Part shown: positions 1 through 10,695 of the stretch, piece by piece
Layout of the letters: the number at the start of each line of letters is the position of its first letter
How positions within the stretch are numbered: position 1 is the stretch's first letter
DNA from: Panicum virgatum
Taxonomy: Eukaryota; Streptophyta; Magnoliopsida; Poales; Poaceae
Assembly: GCF_016808335.1 (NCBI RefSeq)
Contig: NC_053140.1
Span: 27,708,086 to 27,772,085 of the forward strand
Direction of reading: 5' to 3'
Length of the DNA: 64,000 bases
Position numbers and translations under genes: made by a program
Notes under the pieces: model-generated
Database searches by the model: none
What the model saw: only the letters and a program-made list of their open reading frames with translations
Told to the model about the DNA's origin: nothing

Positions 1-566
1 GTCACTGATTACCATCCGTGGTGTGCCAAACCTTGGAAAGATAATCTCATGGAACATCTTACGGGCATGCTTTGCATTAGCAGCTCTGCATGGCATGGTT
101 TCGACCCATTTGGAGACGTAATCTACGGCGACTAAGATATACTCGCAACCTTGGGATTTCACAAAGGGTCCCATATAGTCAATACCCCAGACGTCAAAAA
201 GTTCAACTTGAAGATTGTAGTTCAGGGGCATTGAATCGCGAGCTGTGATCCCTCCATGCCTCTGGCAGTTTGGACATCTGCGGATGAAGTTCTTTGTATC
301 TTCGTACATAGATGGCCAATAGAAACTGCTCTGCCAGATTTTCGCTTGAGTGCGAAATACACCATAGTGACCTCCATATGGTGCTGCATGGCATTTCTCT
401 ATGATCTTTTGTCCTTCTGCCGTAGGTACACAACGTTTGAGTATGCACAGACTCGGTACAGATATGGTGCATCCCATAAGTGGTGTCTACTTTCTTGAAC
501 TAACTTCTTTTTGTTCTCCCCTGGGGGTACATACCCCGAGACCATGAAGTTCACAATATTCGCATA
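1..566 (-). pseudogene. A integrase region, frameshifted, truncated by window edge
   Basis: Integrase would insert the element cDNA into chromatin. By comparison with F (46000-46560), this stretch holds the zinc-binding region (CPNC-type pair near 262-275), the first catalytic Asp region, and the start of the second Asp motif (VISD) at the left edge. The frames change between about 200 and 570, and there is no single open frame, so it is a relic. It follows the RNase H region of the same element. The remaining integrase core and anything beyond it are outside the window. Confidence 0.7.
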
Positions 567-1978
567 TCAGGGGTGCGAAGCTGTTACTTTGAGAAGCATA
601 TCATCCTGCAGGAAGTCATTTATTGGCAGGTCTTGGATATTCATATTGGTCATGCGCGATAAATGATCCGCCACTGAATTCTCTACTCGTTTCTTATCTT
701 TAATTTCCAAATCAAATTCTTGGAGTAGAAGAATCCATCTGATCAACCTTGGTTTAGCATCCTTCTTAGTGAAGAGGTACTTGAGTGCGGCATGGTCTGT
801 ATAGACGATGACCTTGGTACCCACTAGATAGGATCTAAACTTGTCGATAGCAAAGACAACTGCTAGGAGCTCTTTTTCTGTGGTGGCATAATTGAGCTGA
901 GCTCCAGTGAGTGTCTTGCTTGCGTACGCGATCGCATGATGCTTCTTGTCCTTGGTTTGACCAAGTACGGCCCCCACCGTGTAATCACTAGCATCACACA
1001 TGATCTCAAATGGGAGCTTCCAATCCGGGGGTTGAATGATTGGAGCTGAGATGAGTGCCTTTTTGAGAGTAACAAAGGCTTTATGGCACTCATCTGTGAA
1101 TTGGAAAGGAACATCCTTGGCTAGGAGACTTGTGAGGGGTCTAGCGATCTAGGAGAAGTTTGCGATGAACCTTCGATAGAATCCGACATGGCCAAGGAAG
1201 CTTCTGATTCCTTTCACATTGATGGGAGGTGGAAGTTGTTCAATGACTTCAATCTTCGCCTTATCCACCTCTATCCCTCTTTCGGACACTAAGTGTCCTA
1301 AAACGATGCCTTCACGGTCATGAACTGACATTTCTCCCAGTTGAGGATCAGGTCCTTCTCTTGGCATCTCTGCAAGACTCTGTCCAAAATTTCTAGACAA
1401 TGATCGAAGGTCGTTCCATAGACTGAGAAGTCGTCCATGAAAACTTCCATAATTTCTTCGATCATGTCGGAGAAGATGGACATCATGCACCTTTGGAATG
1501 ATGCGGGTGCGTTGCATAACCCAAATGACATTCATCGGTAAGCATATGTTCCATAGGGGCACGTGAACGTAGTCTTGTTCTGATCTTCGGGATGGATGGG
1601 TATTTGATGGTAACCAGAATAACCATCAAGGAAACAGAAGTAGGAGTGCTTCGCCAATCGCTCTAACATCTCATCGATGAAAAGTAGTGGGAAGTGATCC
1701 TTCTTAGTGGCCTTGTTGAGTTTTCTGTAATCTATACACATCCTCCATCCCGTGACTGTTCGTTGGGGAATTAGCTCGTTCTTGCTATTTTCCACTACCG
1801 TCATGCCTCCTTTCTTGGGCACGACTTGAACTGGGCTAACCCACTCACTATGCAGAACAGGATAGATAATTCCAGCATCTAAGAGTTTAAGGACCTCTTT
1901 CTTTATCACCTCCCTCATAGCATTGTTCAACCTTCTTTGGGGTTCCCTAGAAGGTGCTATTGCGGGATCCAATGGGAT
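567..1978 (-). pseudogene. A reverse transcriptase and RNase H, broken by stops and a frameshift
   Basis: RT shows the Athila-type signature: a WRMCIDYRKLNKATKKDHFP block (about 1690-1745), YFCFLDGYSGYHQIPI (about 1600-1640) and the catalytic FMDD at about 1430-1440. RNase H shows [14 protein letters not shown] (about 960-1001). The frame is broken by TGA at 1532-1534 (CGA in F), a frameshift near 1315 just after the KCQF block, and TAG at 1149-1151 (CAG in F). Unlike F, this copy keeps the FMDD catalytic loop. It lies between the protease and integrase parts of A. Confidence 0.85.
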
Positions 1979-3005
1979 TCAGTGGGTGCAAAGAGCAGGA
2001 CTGATGCCCTTGAGGTCTTGTATAGCATAGCCTAGGACTGATCGATGCTTCTCTAGAACAGCGATGAGTTTATTCGTCTCCTCTTCTGAGAGTTTGTCGC
2101 TAATGATCACGGGAGACTCTACATCGCTATTCAGAAAGGCGTATCTAAGCCCGGAAGGCAAAGGCTTTAGATCAATTGGAGGTCGTGATGGCGTCTTAGT
2201 CGCGAGCAGTTCAGAAGGTTCACCAGGATCTTCTTCCGTATCACTGACTTCTTCTGACATTTCCTCGATGTCCTCCTCGAGGTCTGAGTCAAAAGACTCA
2301 AAAGTGGAAGTGGCCATTATTTCCTCGATTGGCTCTGGAATAGGGAGATCTTCCCCTGAGCATGTCAATGCTCGATCCACGGGGATGTGGAACATGTCCT
2401 TCCATAACTTGATGTTTAAACATCTGCCTTGAGGAACATCCGTAAAGAGAGCTTTAAGGGGATGTCCAATCAAGAAATCGAAGTTGAGATCTTCGAAGAT
2501 ATGAAAGTTCATACAGATTTTAACATCATTGTGCCAAAATGGCACATCGGTGATTATCCCGTAGCTGCTCGTAAGAGAACCTGAAGACCTCTTGAGCTGT
2601 CTGTCTGTCGGAGTGAGTTTGTAATTGCCCAGAAAGACTAAGGCAAACTCATATGACATTAGATTGGCTCCGACAGTGGGACTATAGAGAGCGTCCACAT
2701 TTTGATCTTGGAGACGGCAACGGAATGATGAGGAGGGAGAGTTGAGAGAGATTGGAGATAAGGATAATTCTCCTTCCTGCAGCCATTCGTTGCTGATCAA
2801 TGTTGTCAACTCTTGAATCGTCTCCCGAAGAAAATTCTCTTCTAAGGGATCCGTAGGAGTGACAGGACTTGGTGGTCGCTTCTGGCAGAAGTATCTTGAG
2901 GTGTTGCCGAAATCTTCAAAGACATCCAACTCGATACTTCGGAGAAACTCCGGAGGTGAAGGGTTTTCCTCCTCCGATGTTTCGGATTTATGTTCAGGGG
3001 CAGTT
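1979..3005 (-). pseudogene. A protease-like region with non-canonical active site
   Basis: Open for about 316 residues (2929-1979), in line with the downstream RT and following gag. The retropepsin-like core is recognisable from its second half (hydrophobic stretch ending DFLIGHPLKALF, near 2445-2475). Where the catalytic D-S/T-G triplet is expected the sequence reads LYSPTVGANLM (about 2665-2700), with no Asp-Ser/Thr-Gly. F has the same arrangement, so this is a subfamily trait and not damage in one copy. An acidic linker rich in Glu and Ser follows (2215-2340). Cleavage activity cannot be inferred. Confidence 0.65.
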
Positions 3006-3007
3006 TC

Positions 3008-3815
3008 CTAGATCGGATCTACTGATGGGCTTTCAGAGGGTTCCAATTCGATTTCTGAAGGCTCCGCTTGACGCATCTTGGGCTCTGTGGGAACTGGCTC
3101 GTGGATACAAACGAAAGAGGTTCTGTCCAAGATTTTGTCGAGGACTTTCCTACTTTCGGTTGGGGTAAGATGAGCGAAAGATCCTCCAGAGGTAAGATCG
3201 AGATGGTGTGCAGACTCTTTATCAAGACCAGCATAAAAATGCTGGAGCAATAAATGCTCGGGTAATGACAAATCTGGGCCTGATTTTTCCAATAAGGTAA
3301 ATCTAGCCCAAGCTACACTGATTGATTCCTTATCATTCTAACGGAAAGTTAAAATTTCCGTTCGTAAGGCACATATTCGTGAAAGCGGGAAGAATGCAGA
3401 ACAGAATCTGTCCCGAAGTTCAATCCAACTTCCATTCACACAGCCTACGACACGAATGTACCATTCCTTCGCTTCTCCCGAAAGGGAAAAGGGAAATAAT
3501 TTCCATTTAAGAGTTTCATGTGTCATGCCCGAAATTTTCTTGCATGAACACACTTGCTCGAACTCGCGCAGATGATGGTAGGGATTTTCAGAATCCCTTC
3601 CTGAAAAGGAATTTTCCTGAACAAAGGCTATGTAGCCAGAGTTGAGTTCACAGCTAGTAGAAAGAATTGGGTCAGCAGAGAGTGCTGGCTCGTAGAACTC
3701 GCTCTTGGGTGAAGAGAGCTGTAAAAGGGATAGCTGCTCCATGGGTAGCGGGGTTGAGGTAGAATCAAAGAAAAAGGAAAAAGAAGATACGAGGACGACT
3801 GAGTCTGTAGATAAT
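3008..3815 (-). pseudogene. A gag relic
   Basis: Structural gag protein region. The retrotransposon gag core is seen as HETLKWKLFPFSLSGEAKEW and the GSWIELRDRFCSAFFP block (about 3390-3540). The frame is broken by TAG at 3338-3340 (CAG in F) and by TAG near 3008 (a Tyr codon in F). It begins just downstream of the primer-binding site and runs into the protease region. No CCHC zinc knuckle was found. The exact start is uncertain because the upstream open frame extends into the leader. Confidence 0.75.
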
Positions 3816-3826
3816 GTAGCTACCGT

Positions 3827-3844
3827 TCCCCGGCAACGGCGCAA
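3827..3844 (-). other. A primer-binding site, tRNA-Asp type
   Basis: On the minus strand the sequence TTGCGCCGTTGCCGGGGA lies 7-8 nt inside the 5' LTR. It matches the Athila-type primer site (TGGCGCC...) except at its first positions. F has TGGTGCCGTTGCCGGGGA at the equivalent place. Confidence 0.8.
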
Positions 3845-5100
3845 GAAAGCTTGTCAGTATTTTGCAACGTCATGAATAAAATCCGCAAGCGCACGGATAC
3901 CGCTGTAGCTTTCACCCAAGAGGATTCTAGGGTATCGTATCCACTGAGGAACAAGAGTACGCTATCTACAGGTTCAGGATCATCAAAGGACACACACGCT
4001 GGTGTGGAGAAGACATAAGAGGGGACTTTCTGTATCTAGAATCTATGCCTAGAAGAAGAGATCACGTCGCCGTTATACTTCGAGCTAAAGGTGTCGACCG
4101 GCTTATACAAGCCGATAGCTCCTAAATGATGCTCTATCCAATATCCGAACGTGGAGGATTACTAAAAGGCTCGAACAGGGCTGTCACCACCTGCCGGCTA
4201 CCTATACAATCCGTGGGACTATCAGACAACTGAGTGGTATAGTCCAGTCTAGACACCACGTCTATGCCTTTCCCTACTAACCTTAGCCCTGGCCAAGACT
4301 ACCCTTTTCTATCCGGGGTCTTAAGCTAAGATCAAATGCTACTTGCTAGCATACACATCAACTAATATAAGGCAGAGATGATAACTTGCGATCTAAACTC
4401 TAATTCCAGATAAACAAAGAAAGAAAGTCTCGAACACTTACAACCAAATAAGCATCCGTTGAGGTACAAGCGGAGAAGAGTGCCGACAAACCCGGCACTT
4501 TCCCCGACTCCTCCTCACTCTCCTCCTCTTCTTCTACACCTCCTAATCTACCTAAGCATCTAGGATGAAGGCCTCAAGCTCCAAGGGAGGAAGGGTGAGT
4601 TGAGAGGGTGAGATGTGTGTGTGTTCATTCCTCTACCCCCCCTTTGTATTTATAGGAGGGAGCCACGAGGTGAGCTGCAGCCGAGCCTTATCAATCCGCC
4701 ATCACCAGCCAATAAGAGAACTCCACGTGGAACCTGAAGGCGGTGGGGCCCATGGGTAGGTCGGCCGGCCTCCCAGTGGGCCCACCGACCTTGCATTTTG
4801 GCCTGTGGGTCACTTCCTGGACCCACTTGGCAATGGCATGAGGTTTATCTTTTATCATGTCGGTTCCTTGCTTTGGTGGGCCCTATACTCCATATTCTGA
4901 CATGTGTCGCATCCTGATTTGCCAGAATGTTGTGTCTTGGATTAAACCACACCATTATGCTGCAAAATTAGCTCAAAATCACCTGCACACATTCTAGAAC
5001 ATCATCTGTGGAATCTGTTAGTAATTAAATCTATCCTAGCATTTGTTCCATATTTTGGTTCCTTTTTGTGCAGGAGTTGACGGTCAAAATTGGTTGTTAG

Positions 5101-8100
5101 TGTAACACCCGGTTTATATAAGGACATAAACCGAGCAATCATATACGTGCCAGGATCAAGTCACACGTATATACAACAGAATGAACAGTATATCATAGCA
5201 CATATCACATAAAAAGATATAATAAAGCGAATACGAATGTTATTTATTACAATAATGACAAAAAATGTCTGATACAGCGGAAGCGAAGTACAAATATGAT
5301 AAAAACTCTCCGAAGCTGAGCAGGGCGCCACAGGGACGTCGACTGGGAGACGAACGCCTAGAAGTCCTCGTAGTCCTGGTAGCGCTGAGCGAACTCCCTC
5401 GTGTCGGCAGGAACTGAGCAGCAGTAGCGTAGCCAGAAGGAAAAAGTAGAGAAGAGGCAAGAATGAGTACACAACTTGTACTCAACAAGTATAACACAAA
5501 CTATGAGGCTCTAAGGTTGGCTGACTCAACTGCATTAGCTTTTAAGTGTTGGCAACATTTTATTAAAGCTATTTACTACGAGTTGATGAATTACCATTAA
5601 CCCAATTACATAGTAATTAATCAAATTTAAACATGTTACTATTGAGAACCAAACCGAAACCACCAAAGTAACCCCGAGAGGCACCTCCCTCGTCGGAAGG
5701 AGATAACCCCACTAATCAAAAGGAGGATCTAGGCCGCTCATAACCGTGAGCACGGCTAGTATACCAGTTTTACACTCTGTAGAGGTTGCACATCTTTACC
5801 CACAAGTCGTGAGCTACGCTAGTTGTTTGTCACACTTCCTTAGGTGAGATAGCTAGCAAGCACACTACGAGGCCTTTACAAAGAATCTCGTTGGTAGGGA
5901 GTAACCGCGAGGGTGGATCGGCGACTATGGAGCAGGTCTAGTGGGCGTCAAGACACGAAGCATAGACGAGGACACTCAGCACGAGGGCCATAGAAGCTTA
6001 CCGCCCCTGCCCTGCAGGTAAGTTACTCCAAACCAAAAAGACCTAATTATTACGCCAAGACCGTCCCATTCCAGTCTTGTGATAGCGCTGTTGTCCCAGG
6101 TTGTCGCTCTATGAACCGGTCCTTATGGAGAGTGGCCAACCCAGCAGTAAGCACCATGCTGGCCCCCTAAACCATGTTTCTAACAAAACATATTTTAACG
6201 GGACGTGAGCCACCCAAGCACGAAGCACAGAGGGCCACTCCCAGAATTAAGTTGCATAAACCATTAATCAAATTAATTAAAAAGGACCATTATGTGTTAT
6301 AGCGCGGCACCTAGCACAACTAACCAAAATGCAACCCAAAGGATATATATAAAGGATATAAAGTGGCTAGGAAATCCTTATAGGCATACAGTATTAAAAT
6401 GCAGTATGAAATTGTATTTAAAAGTGATAGGTTGTTCATGTTATACTTGCCTTCCTCGTACTGCTCCTGCTGCTGCTCAAAGTGCTCGAAAGACGGCTGC
6501 TCCGGGTACTGGTACTGGGGCTCCTCAGATGGATCAGCGTCTACTCACGAACACATGGCCAAAACAATGCACAATAATAAGCATACAAGCAAACACTAAC
6601 AAAAACTAAGAAACAATACATCAATACATAAAAACAGCACACTAAACTAGTCTAAAACTATTCTACGCATTACAACGATCGCGTGGATATAAAGAACGCT
6701 TAAAACGGAGTTAAAACGCATAATCTAGGCTAAAAACAAGTTCTAGGGGCTTATCTGCGAGAAAAACTAAGTTCCAGGGGGTTTCTGCAAAAACTGAGGA
6801 CTAAAACGTAATTAAACTAGAACTCTGGGGTCTAACTTGCAAAAACAACAGACCTGGATGGTGGGTTCAAAATCCAGGAAGCTCAGGGGGTTAACTGCTA
6901 AAAACTGGGCCAAACCGTAAATATTTTTGAACATGAGTGGACTGCGGGTTGATTTCAAAGAAAGGCGAGGGCTCTTTAGCAAAAGTGACAGGCCGAAGGG
7001 GTACGGTTGGATCTCAGCCGTTGGATCGCGATCCGTCGGCTCCAGGCGAAGGGGTACGCGGCTTCTAATCAGGTGCGTTGATCTCAGATCTAACGGACAG
7101 GAGTGGTTGGGCGCGCGAGCGGCGGCGGTAGGTCGCCGGCGACTCTGTTCCGCGGCGGCGCGGCAGGAAACTTGCCGGAGTTCGTCGAATCCGGCGTTCC
7201 GGGGCTCGTTTTGGCCTGCGGTTTGGCCTGGGAGGTAGTACACATCACGCGTAATCCACTGGGGGGTTAAGCCGGGTTCGGGGAGGCATTGGGACACAGC
7301 TGCGACGGCGGGGGCGGTGCTGGGCCATGGCGCTTGCCGGGGGTGGCGTGTTCCGGCTCTGATGCAGCCTACGGTCTAAGACAACAAGTGCAAAAAGGAA
7401 ACAGGGCTGTGCTTGTGCTCACCGAGGGCTTGGATCAGACCGGGATGGCACGCAGGGGGGTCGACGGTGTGAATCAGCGGCGAGGTCGACTCGGTGCTTC
7501 GCGGAAGTGGACGTCGAGGTGTGCTCCGGCGTCCTGGTGTCCTCGGATCGGTTCGTGAAGATCCTGCGAGGGCGAAAAGGGGGTCAGCAGGCACGGAACG
7601 GCAACGGCGGCATGGGATTGCAGCGGCGGTCGAGCTCACCGGCGGCGCTGTACAAGAGAAATTCCCGTGCTGCATGGCCTTGGAGTCGCGAGCAAGGGCT
7701 CGGCGTGCTTCGGGGCGTCGATGTGGGGCTAAGGCGGGGGTTTGTGGGGGCCGTGGCGCAGCGGAGCGGTGGAAGCATGGCGGCGCAGGAACTCCGCGCG
7801 GCAGAGCAAGGCGGGCAGTGCGAGCTAGGGTTTGGGGCGGCGGCTGCGATGGGGATGAGACGCAGAGGGCCGCGGGGTGCGATATAAAGCAGGCGGGCGG
7901 GATCTGGGCGTCCGTGCCGTTGAGCACGCGGGCGAGGATCTCGCCGGGGATCTCGGGCAAGCGGGTGCGCTGAGGATGAAGGAAAGAGGCAGGCGACGCG
8001 GGGCGTGGGACGCTGGCAGGTGGGCCAGGACTGCCAGCGTGAGCGGGCGCTTGCGGAGACTACGGAGGAAGGCGCCGACGTGTGGGTCCGTGGTGCCAGC

Positions 8101-8642
8101 GGAGAGGGGGCGAGCGCGCGGGTGCACGTGGCGGGCGACGCGCTGGGGCAAGCAGGGTGCGGGCCGCGGGCGTGGGCCGTGCGCGAGAAGGTAGGTCCGA
8201 GCGGGAATGGTGGTATGCGGGTGGAGTGGCCCAGGAGAGAGGAAGCGCGGGAGCAGGCCGGGCTGGGCCGCGCGGGAAGAGAGTGGGTTGGGCCGAGAAG
8301 GAAACGGGTTGGGCTGGGGTTTGGCAGCTTGGGCCGGGCGTTTGGGCCACGGGTTGGGCTGAAGTTTTCCTTTCCTATTTCTATTTTCTCTCTCTTTTCT
8401 AATTCAAACAAACTTAACCCAAATGAATCCAAATTTGAATTTGAATTCACTCAAGCACTCAAACAATTTAAACCAATGCTCCAGCATAATGCAACAACCA
8501 AGTTTAAACTTATGATAAAATTTTAAATACTTGAGGATCAAACATTAGATTAAATGCCAACTAAACACAATAATCCTTAGAAAATTAATTAAAGCCAATT
8601 AAATTTATTATTAAAAGCTGAAATTTAAATTAGGGTGTTACA
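5101..8642 (-). mobile_element. B: solo LTR of a Tekay-like element (3542 bp)
   Basis: Ends TGTAACACCC...GGGTGTTACA, flanked by a perfect 5-bp duplication GTTAG (5096-5100 and 8643-8647), and no internal region. It is assigned to the Tekay family because the same LTR end is followed by an initiator-Met-type primer site in C and D. It inserted 12 bp from the outer end of A's 5' LTR. In its own direction: AT-rich start, GC-rich promoter-like zone (about 8350-7600) with TTTATA at about 7884, then a long AT-richer part with AATAAA before the LTR end. The conserved two-exon ORF end is intact (see B2). Confidence 0.9.
5465..5490 (-). other. Invariant 26-bp dual-hairpin block in LTR B
   Basis: Two overlapping inverted repeats share one arm: ACTTGT/ACAAGT (5-nt loop) and GAGTACA/TGTACTC (5-nt loop). 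The same 26 bp are present without change at 13799-13824, 16521-16546, 25143-25168, 31018-31043 and 35727-35752, although the flanks have diverged. Confidence 0.7.
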
Positions 8643-8659
8643 GTTAGTGATCGTCAACA

Positions 8660-8938
8660 TTCGTGCAAGGGCACATGATGCTCGAAGGGCCTGGAAACTC
8701 TGTCTTTATGTGTTACCCCAGGTACGACAGGGAGATTGAGCTTCCATGCCCGAGACTCTCTCTCTACTTGGTGAAAAGCCTAACCTTGTAGATGGAGAAG
8801 AAGGAGCCCGCGCGACGGAGTGTTGTAGGTCCACAGACGAGAAGCAAAACCCGATAGGAACAACAAGCCGGAGCAGGACCATCATGACAAGTACCCCCGC
8901 CCCCCACTACTGCGCAGCCCTGACCTTCTACTCAGAAC
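8660..8938 (+). pseudogene. E internal sequence upstream of its late ORF, coding-like but broken
   Basis: This stretch follows the end of A directly. In the frame of the late ORF it keeps reading with a few stops (TAG after CCGA, TGA before CAAGT, TGA before CCTTCT), so the late ORF probably extended further 5'. The part near 8710-8770 (CYPRYDREIELPCPRLSLY in one frame) looks protein-coding, but I do not recognise a domain. The insertion of A removed the link to E's pol. Confidence 0.5.
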
Positions 8939-9397
8939 ATGAGCTTCAAGAAAGCATATGGGTACTACGCCTATGGCGACCCCAGCTCATTCCAGGCCGG
9001 CAGTAGTGGGTATGCCGGTGATCAAGGTCCTTACTACCCCCTAGGTATGCACTCGTCTTATGGTCCACAGGTTGGTCCTTCGGCATCAGCACGCTTCAAC
9101 TATGAGGACCCAATTATGCGGAGAATCTCTGACCTCTCGAGCCAGATCACCACCCTTGGCACACAATAGCAGCAGATGCAGGACACCATAGCACACAACA
9201 CCCAGTTGACCCAACAGAACTGTGGGTTGACATTGACGATGCAGTACGACGTCTCCAACATCTTCATCCACATGGGGCTGGAGCACCACCCATCCCAGCC
9301 ATACTATCAGCCCCAGCAGTACTAGCAGCCCAAACAAGAGGACAATGACAATGAGGACGAGGACGAGGAAGTGCAGGACTCCGATGAGAAGGACTAA
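8939..9397 (+). pseudogene. E late ORF after pol, 153 codons with two in-frame TAG
   Basis: One frame runs from ATG at 8939 to TAA at 9395-9397, interrupted only by TAG at 9167-9169 and 9322-9324, both inside Gln-rich runs and so probably former CAG. The N-terminal part is rich in Gly, Tyr, Ser and Pro. The middle (IMRRISDLSSQITTLG followed by Gln-rich residues) is a short predicted coiled coil, and the tail is strongly acidic. No signal peptide or membrane segment is seen. It occupies the position where Athila elements may carry an extra, env-like ORF, but nothing identifies it as an envelope protein. F has a late ORF at the same place with a similar layout but no clear sequence match. Confidence 0.55.
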
Positions 9398-10695
9398 GCT
9401 TCTTTGAAGCTTGGGGGGGGGGTCGTACCGCTAGGTAAGTCACCATAGCCCAACCGTTTTCAGTAGCCATGCCATAATAAATAAATAAGCATATAAAAAA
9501 ATCTCATGTTTGAATAAAAATATGAGTGGAAATCCATGTAAGTACTTGCTTTGGAAATGATGAATATTTGCTCTGTTCATGCCCCATATGTGCCTCGTTT
9601 ACAGCTTTTTACTCTCCTAGTACATGAGCTAGTTGGCACTTTTTAGTTCCACTGAAAAAAATGGTTCAGTGGAGGCATGAGTTTAATTTCCAAAGTCTAA
9701 GTTGTTGCGAGATTCGAGATAGCCAAACCAGATTTAAAACTAGTTGCTCTAGTAGGGAACCTCTCGAAATCTTTCGAAAAATTAAAATCTTGATGAAGGT
9801 TTCCCACATGGTTATAATGACCCATCCATAGCCTTTCATGTTACATAAACCAAAATGAGCTATCTTGTGTTATCATGAGCTTTGCCGAAACGGTGTGTCC
9901 GCCTAGGAAATGGAACTTACCATCTACCAATCTATCTCCTTCAGATACCCATCGTTTGCTAGCCTCAAAACGTCTGGTCTGTCAATCATCGACTCCGGGT
10001 ATTGACATCCACCATCATCTGACACCATTCCCCTGCAATCATACACCCAAAGTCTCCACAATGTACCCAGTCATCCCATATAAGGTCTTCTCATCTTGAA
10101 ACTCCAGAAATGTTAGAATCATATTAGCAAAAGAAAGTGGGGATTATTCTCTAAAAAAAAGAGAGAGTTGAAAAAGAGAGAAGAAAATCCCAGTCTCCCA
10201 AAGAGTTGCAAACAAGGAGTTCAACTAAAAGACCAAATTCCCTTTCCAAAGTGTGAGTCCATCTCCCTCCATCCCTTTGACATTCCACAAGATCAGAATT
10301 TGGTTGAGTTCCAATCCTTTACGGATCACCATTTGGCTCGGCAATATAGATAACCAAGGTATGCAACACTCTTCCTACCCACGAACTCCACATATCAGCC
10401 TTAGAGGTAGAAAAAAGAGGGTCAAAACTCCGACCCCATGCGAGGATCATACACCTCGAGTGACTCGAGAGTACCATTGGGAAACCTGAATTTCTTTTGG
10501 AAAGTCTTGCAAAACTCCAAGCTAGGAACCTGAACAGGCAACAGAAAACATTCCGGTGAAGGTTGTTCAGTCCTTCAACCGCTCAAGACCGCGGGATGAA
10601 AACAAATACGCCCCATCCTCCAGAACCTTAGGTATGAGCCAACTTACTCACAATACATAGGGGACGAGTAATTTGCTGTGCACAAGGTACCTGCA
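9398..10695 (+). other. E 3' non-coding region with a G-tract directly after the late ORF
   Basis: No gene seen. A purine tract, GAAGC followed by TT and ten G (9406-9422), begins 9 bp after the late ORF stop and resembles the tract before the 3' LTR (14261-14285). The rest is AT-rich, with a GA-rich stretch at 10140-10190. The region is cut at 10695 by solo LTR B2 and resumes at 14188 (or 14193 after the TSD). Confidence 0.6.

Larger units (their letters stand above)
1..8659 (-). mobile_element. Element A: Athila-like Ty3/gypsy element, 5' LTR and most of gag-pol, cut by window edge
   Basis: Minus-strand element inserted in the internal region of E. Order in its own direction: 5' LTR (8659 down to 3852, interrupted by solo LTR B), primer-binding site, gag, protease, RT, RNase H and integrase, with integrase running off the left edge. 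The LTR begins TGTTGACGATCAC and ends before AGCTTTC and the primer site, and has a TATA-like TATAAATA (4647-4654). It is closely related to F, which gives the ancestral state for most of its broken codons. Its 3' LTR and left TSD are outside the window. Confidence 0.88.
3852..8659 (-). repeat. A 5' LTR, interrupted by solo LTR B
   Basis: Two pieces: 3852-5100 and 8648-8659, joining to about 1261 bp once B and one copy of the GTTAG duplication are removed. It starts TGTTGACGATCAC (right end) and finishes next to the primer site. TATA-like box at 4647-4654 (minus strand). The first 40 bases form an inverted repeat (see findings). GGTCGGCCGGCC occurs at about 4761-4772. Confidence 0.85.

Noticed and set aside
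7376..8526. Several long GC-rich ORFs on both strands in LTR B (and the same zone of B2, C and D)
   Set aside because: They overlap in all frames, are Pro/Arg/Ala-rich as expected from GC-rich DNA, and are not conserved between LTR subfamilies.
5101..8642. A DNA transposon with TGTAACACCC/GGGTGTTACA terminal inverted repeats
   Set aside because: The same ends bound the LTRs of C and D, where one end is followed by an initiator-tRNA primer site and the other preceded by a purine tract. It is a solo LTR.
8660..9397. Calling E's late ORF an envelope gene
   Set aside because: No signal peptide, membrane segment or cleavage motif; only its position resembles env-like ORFs.
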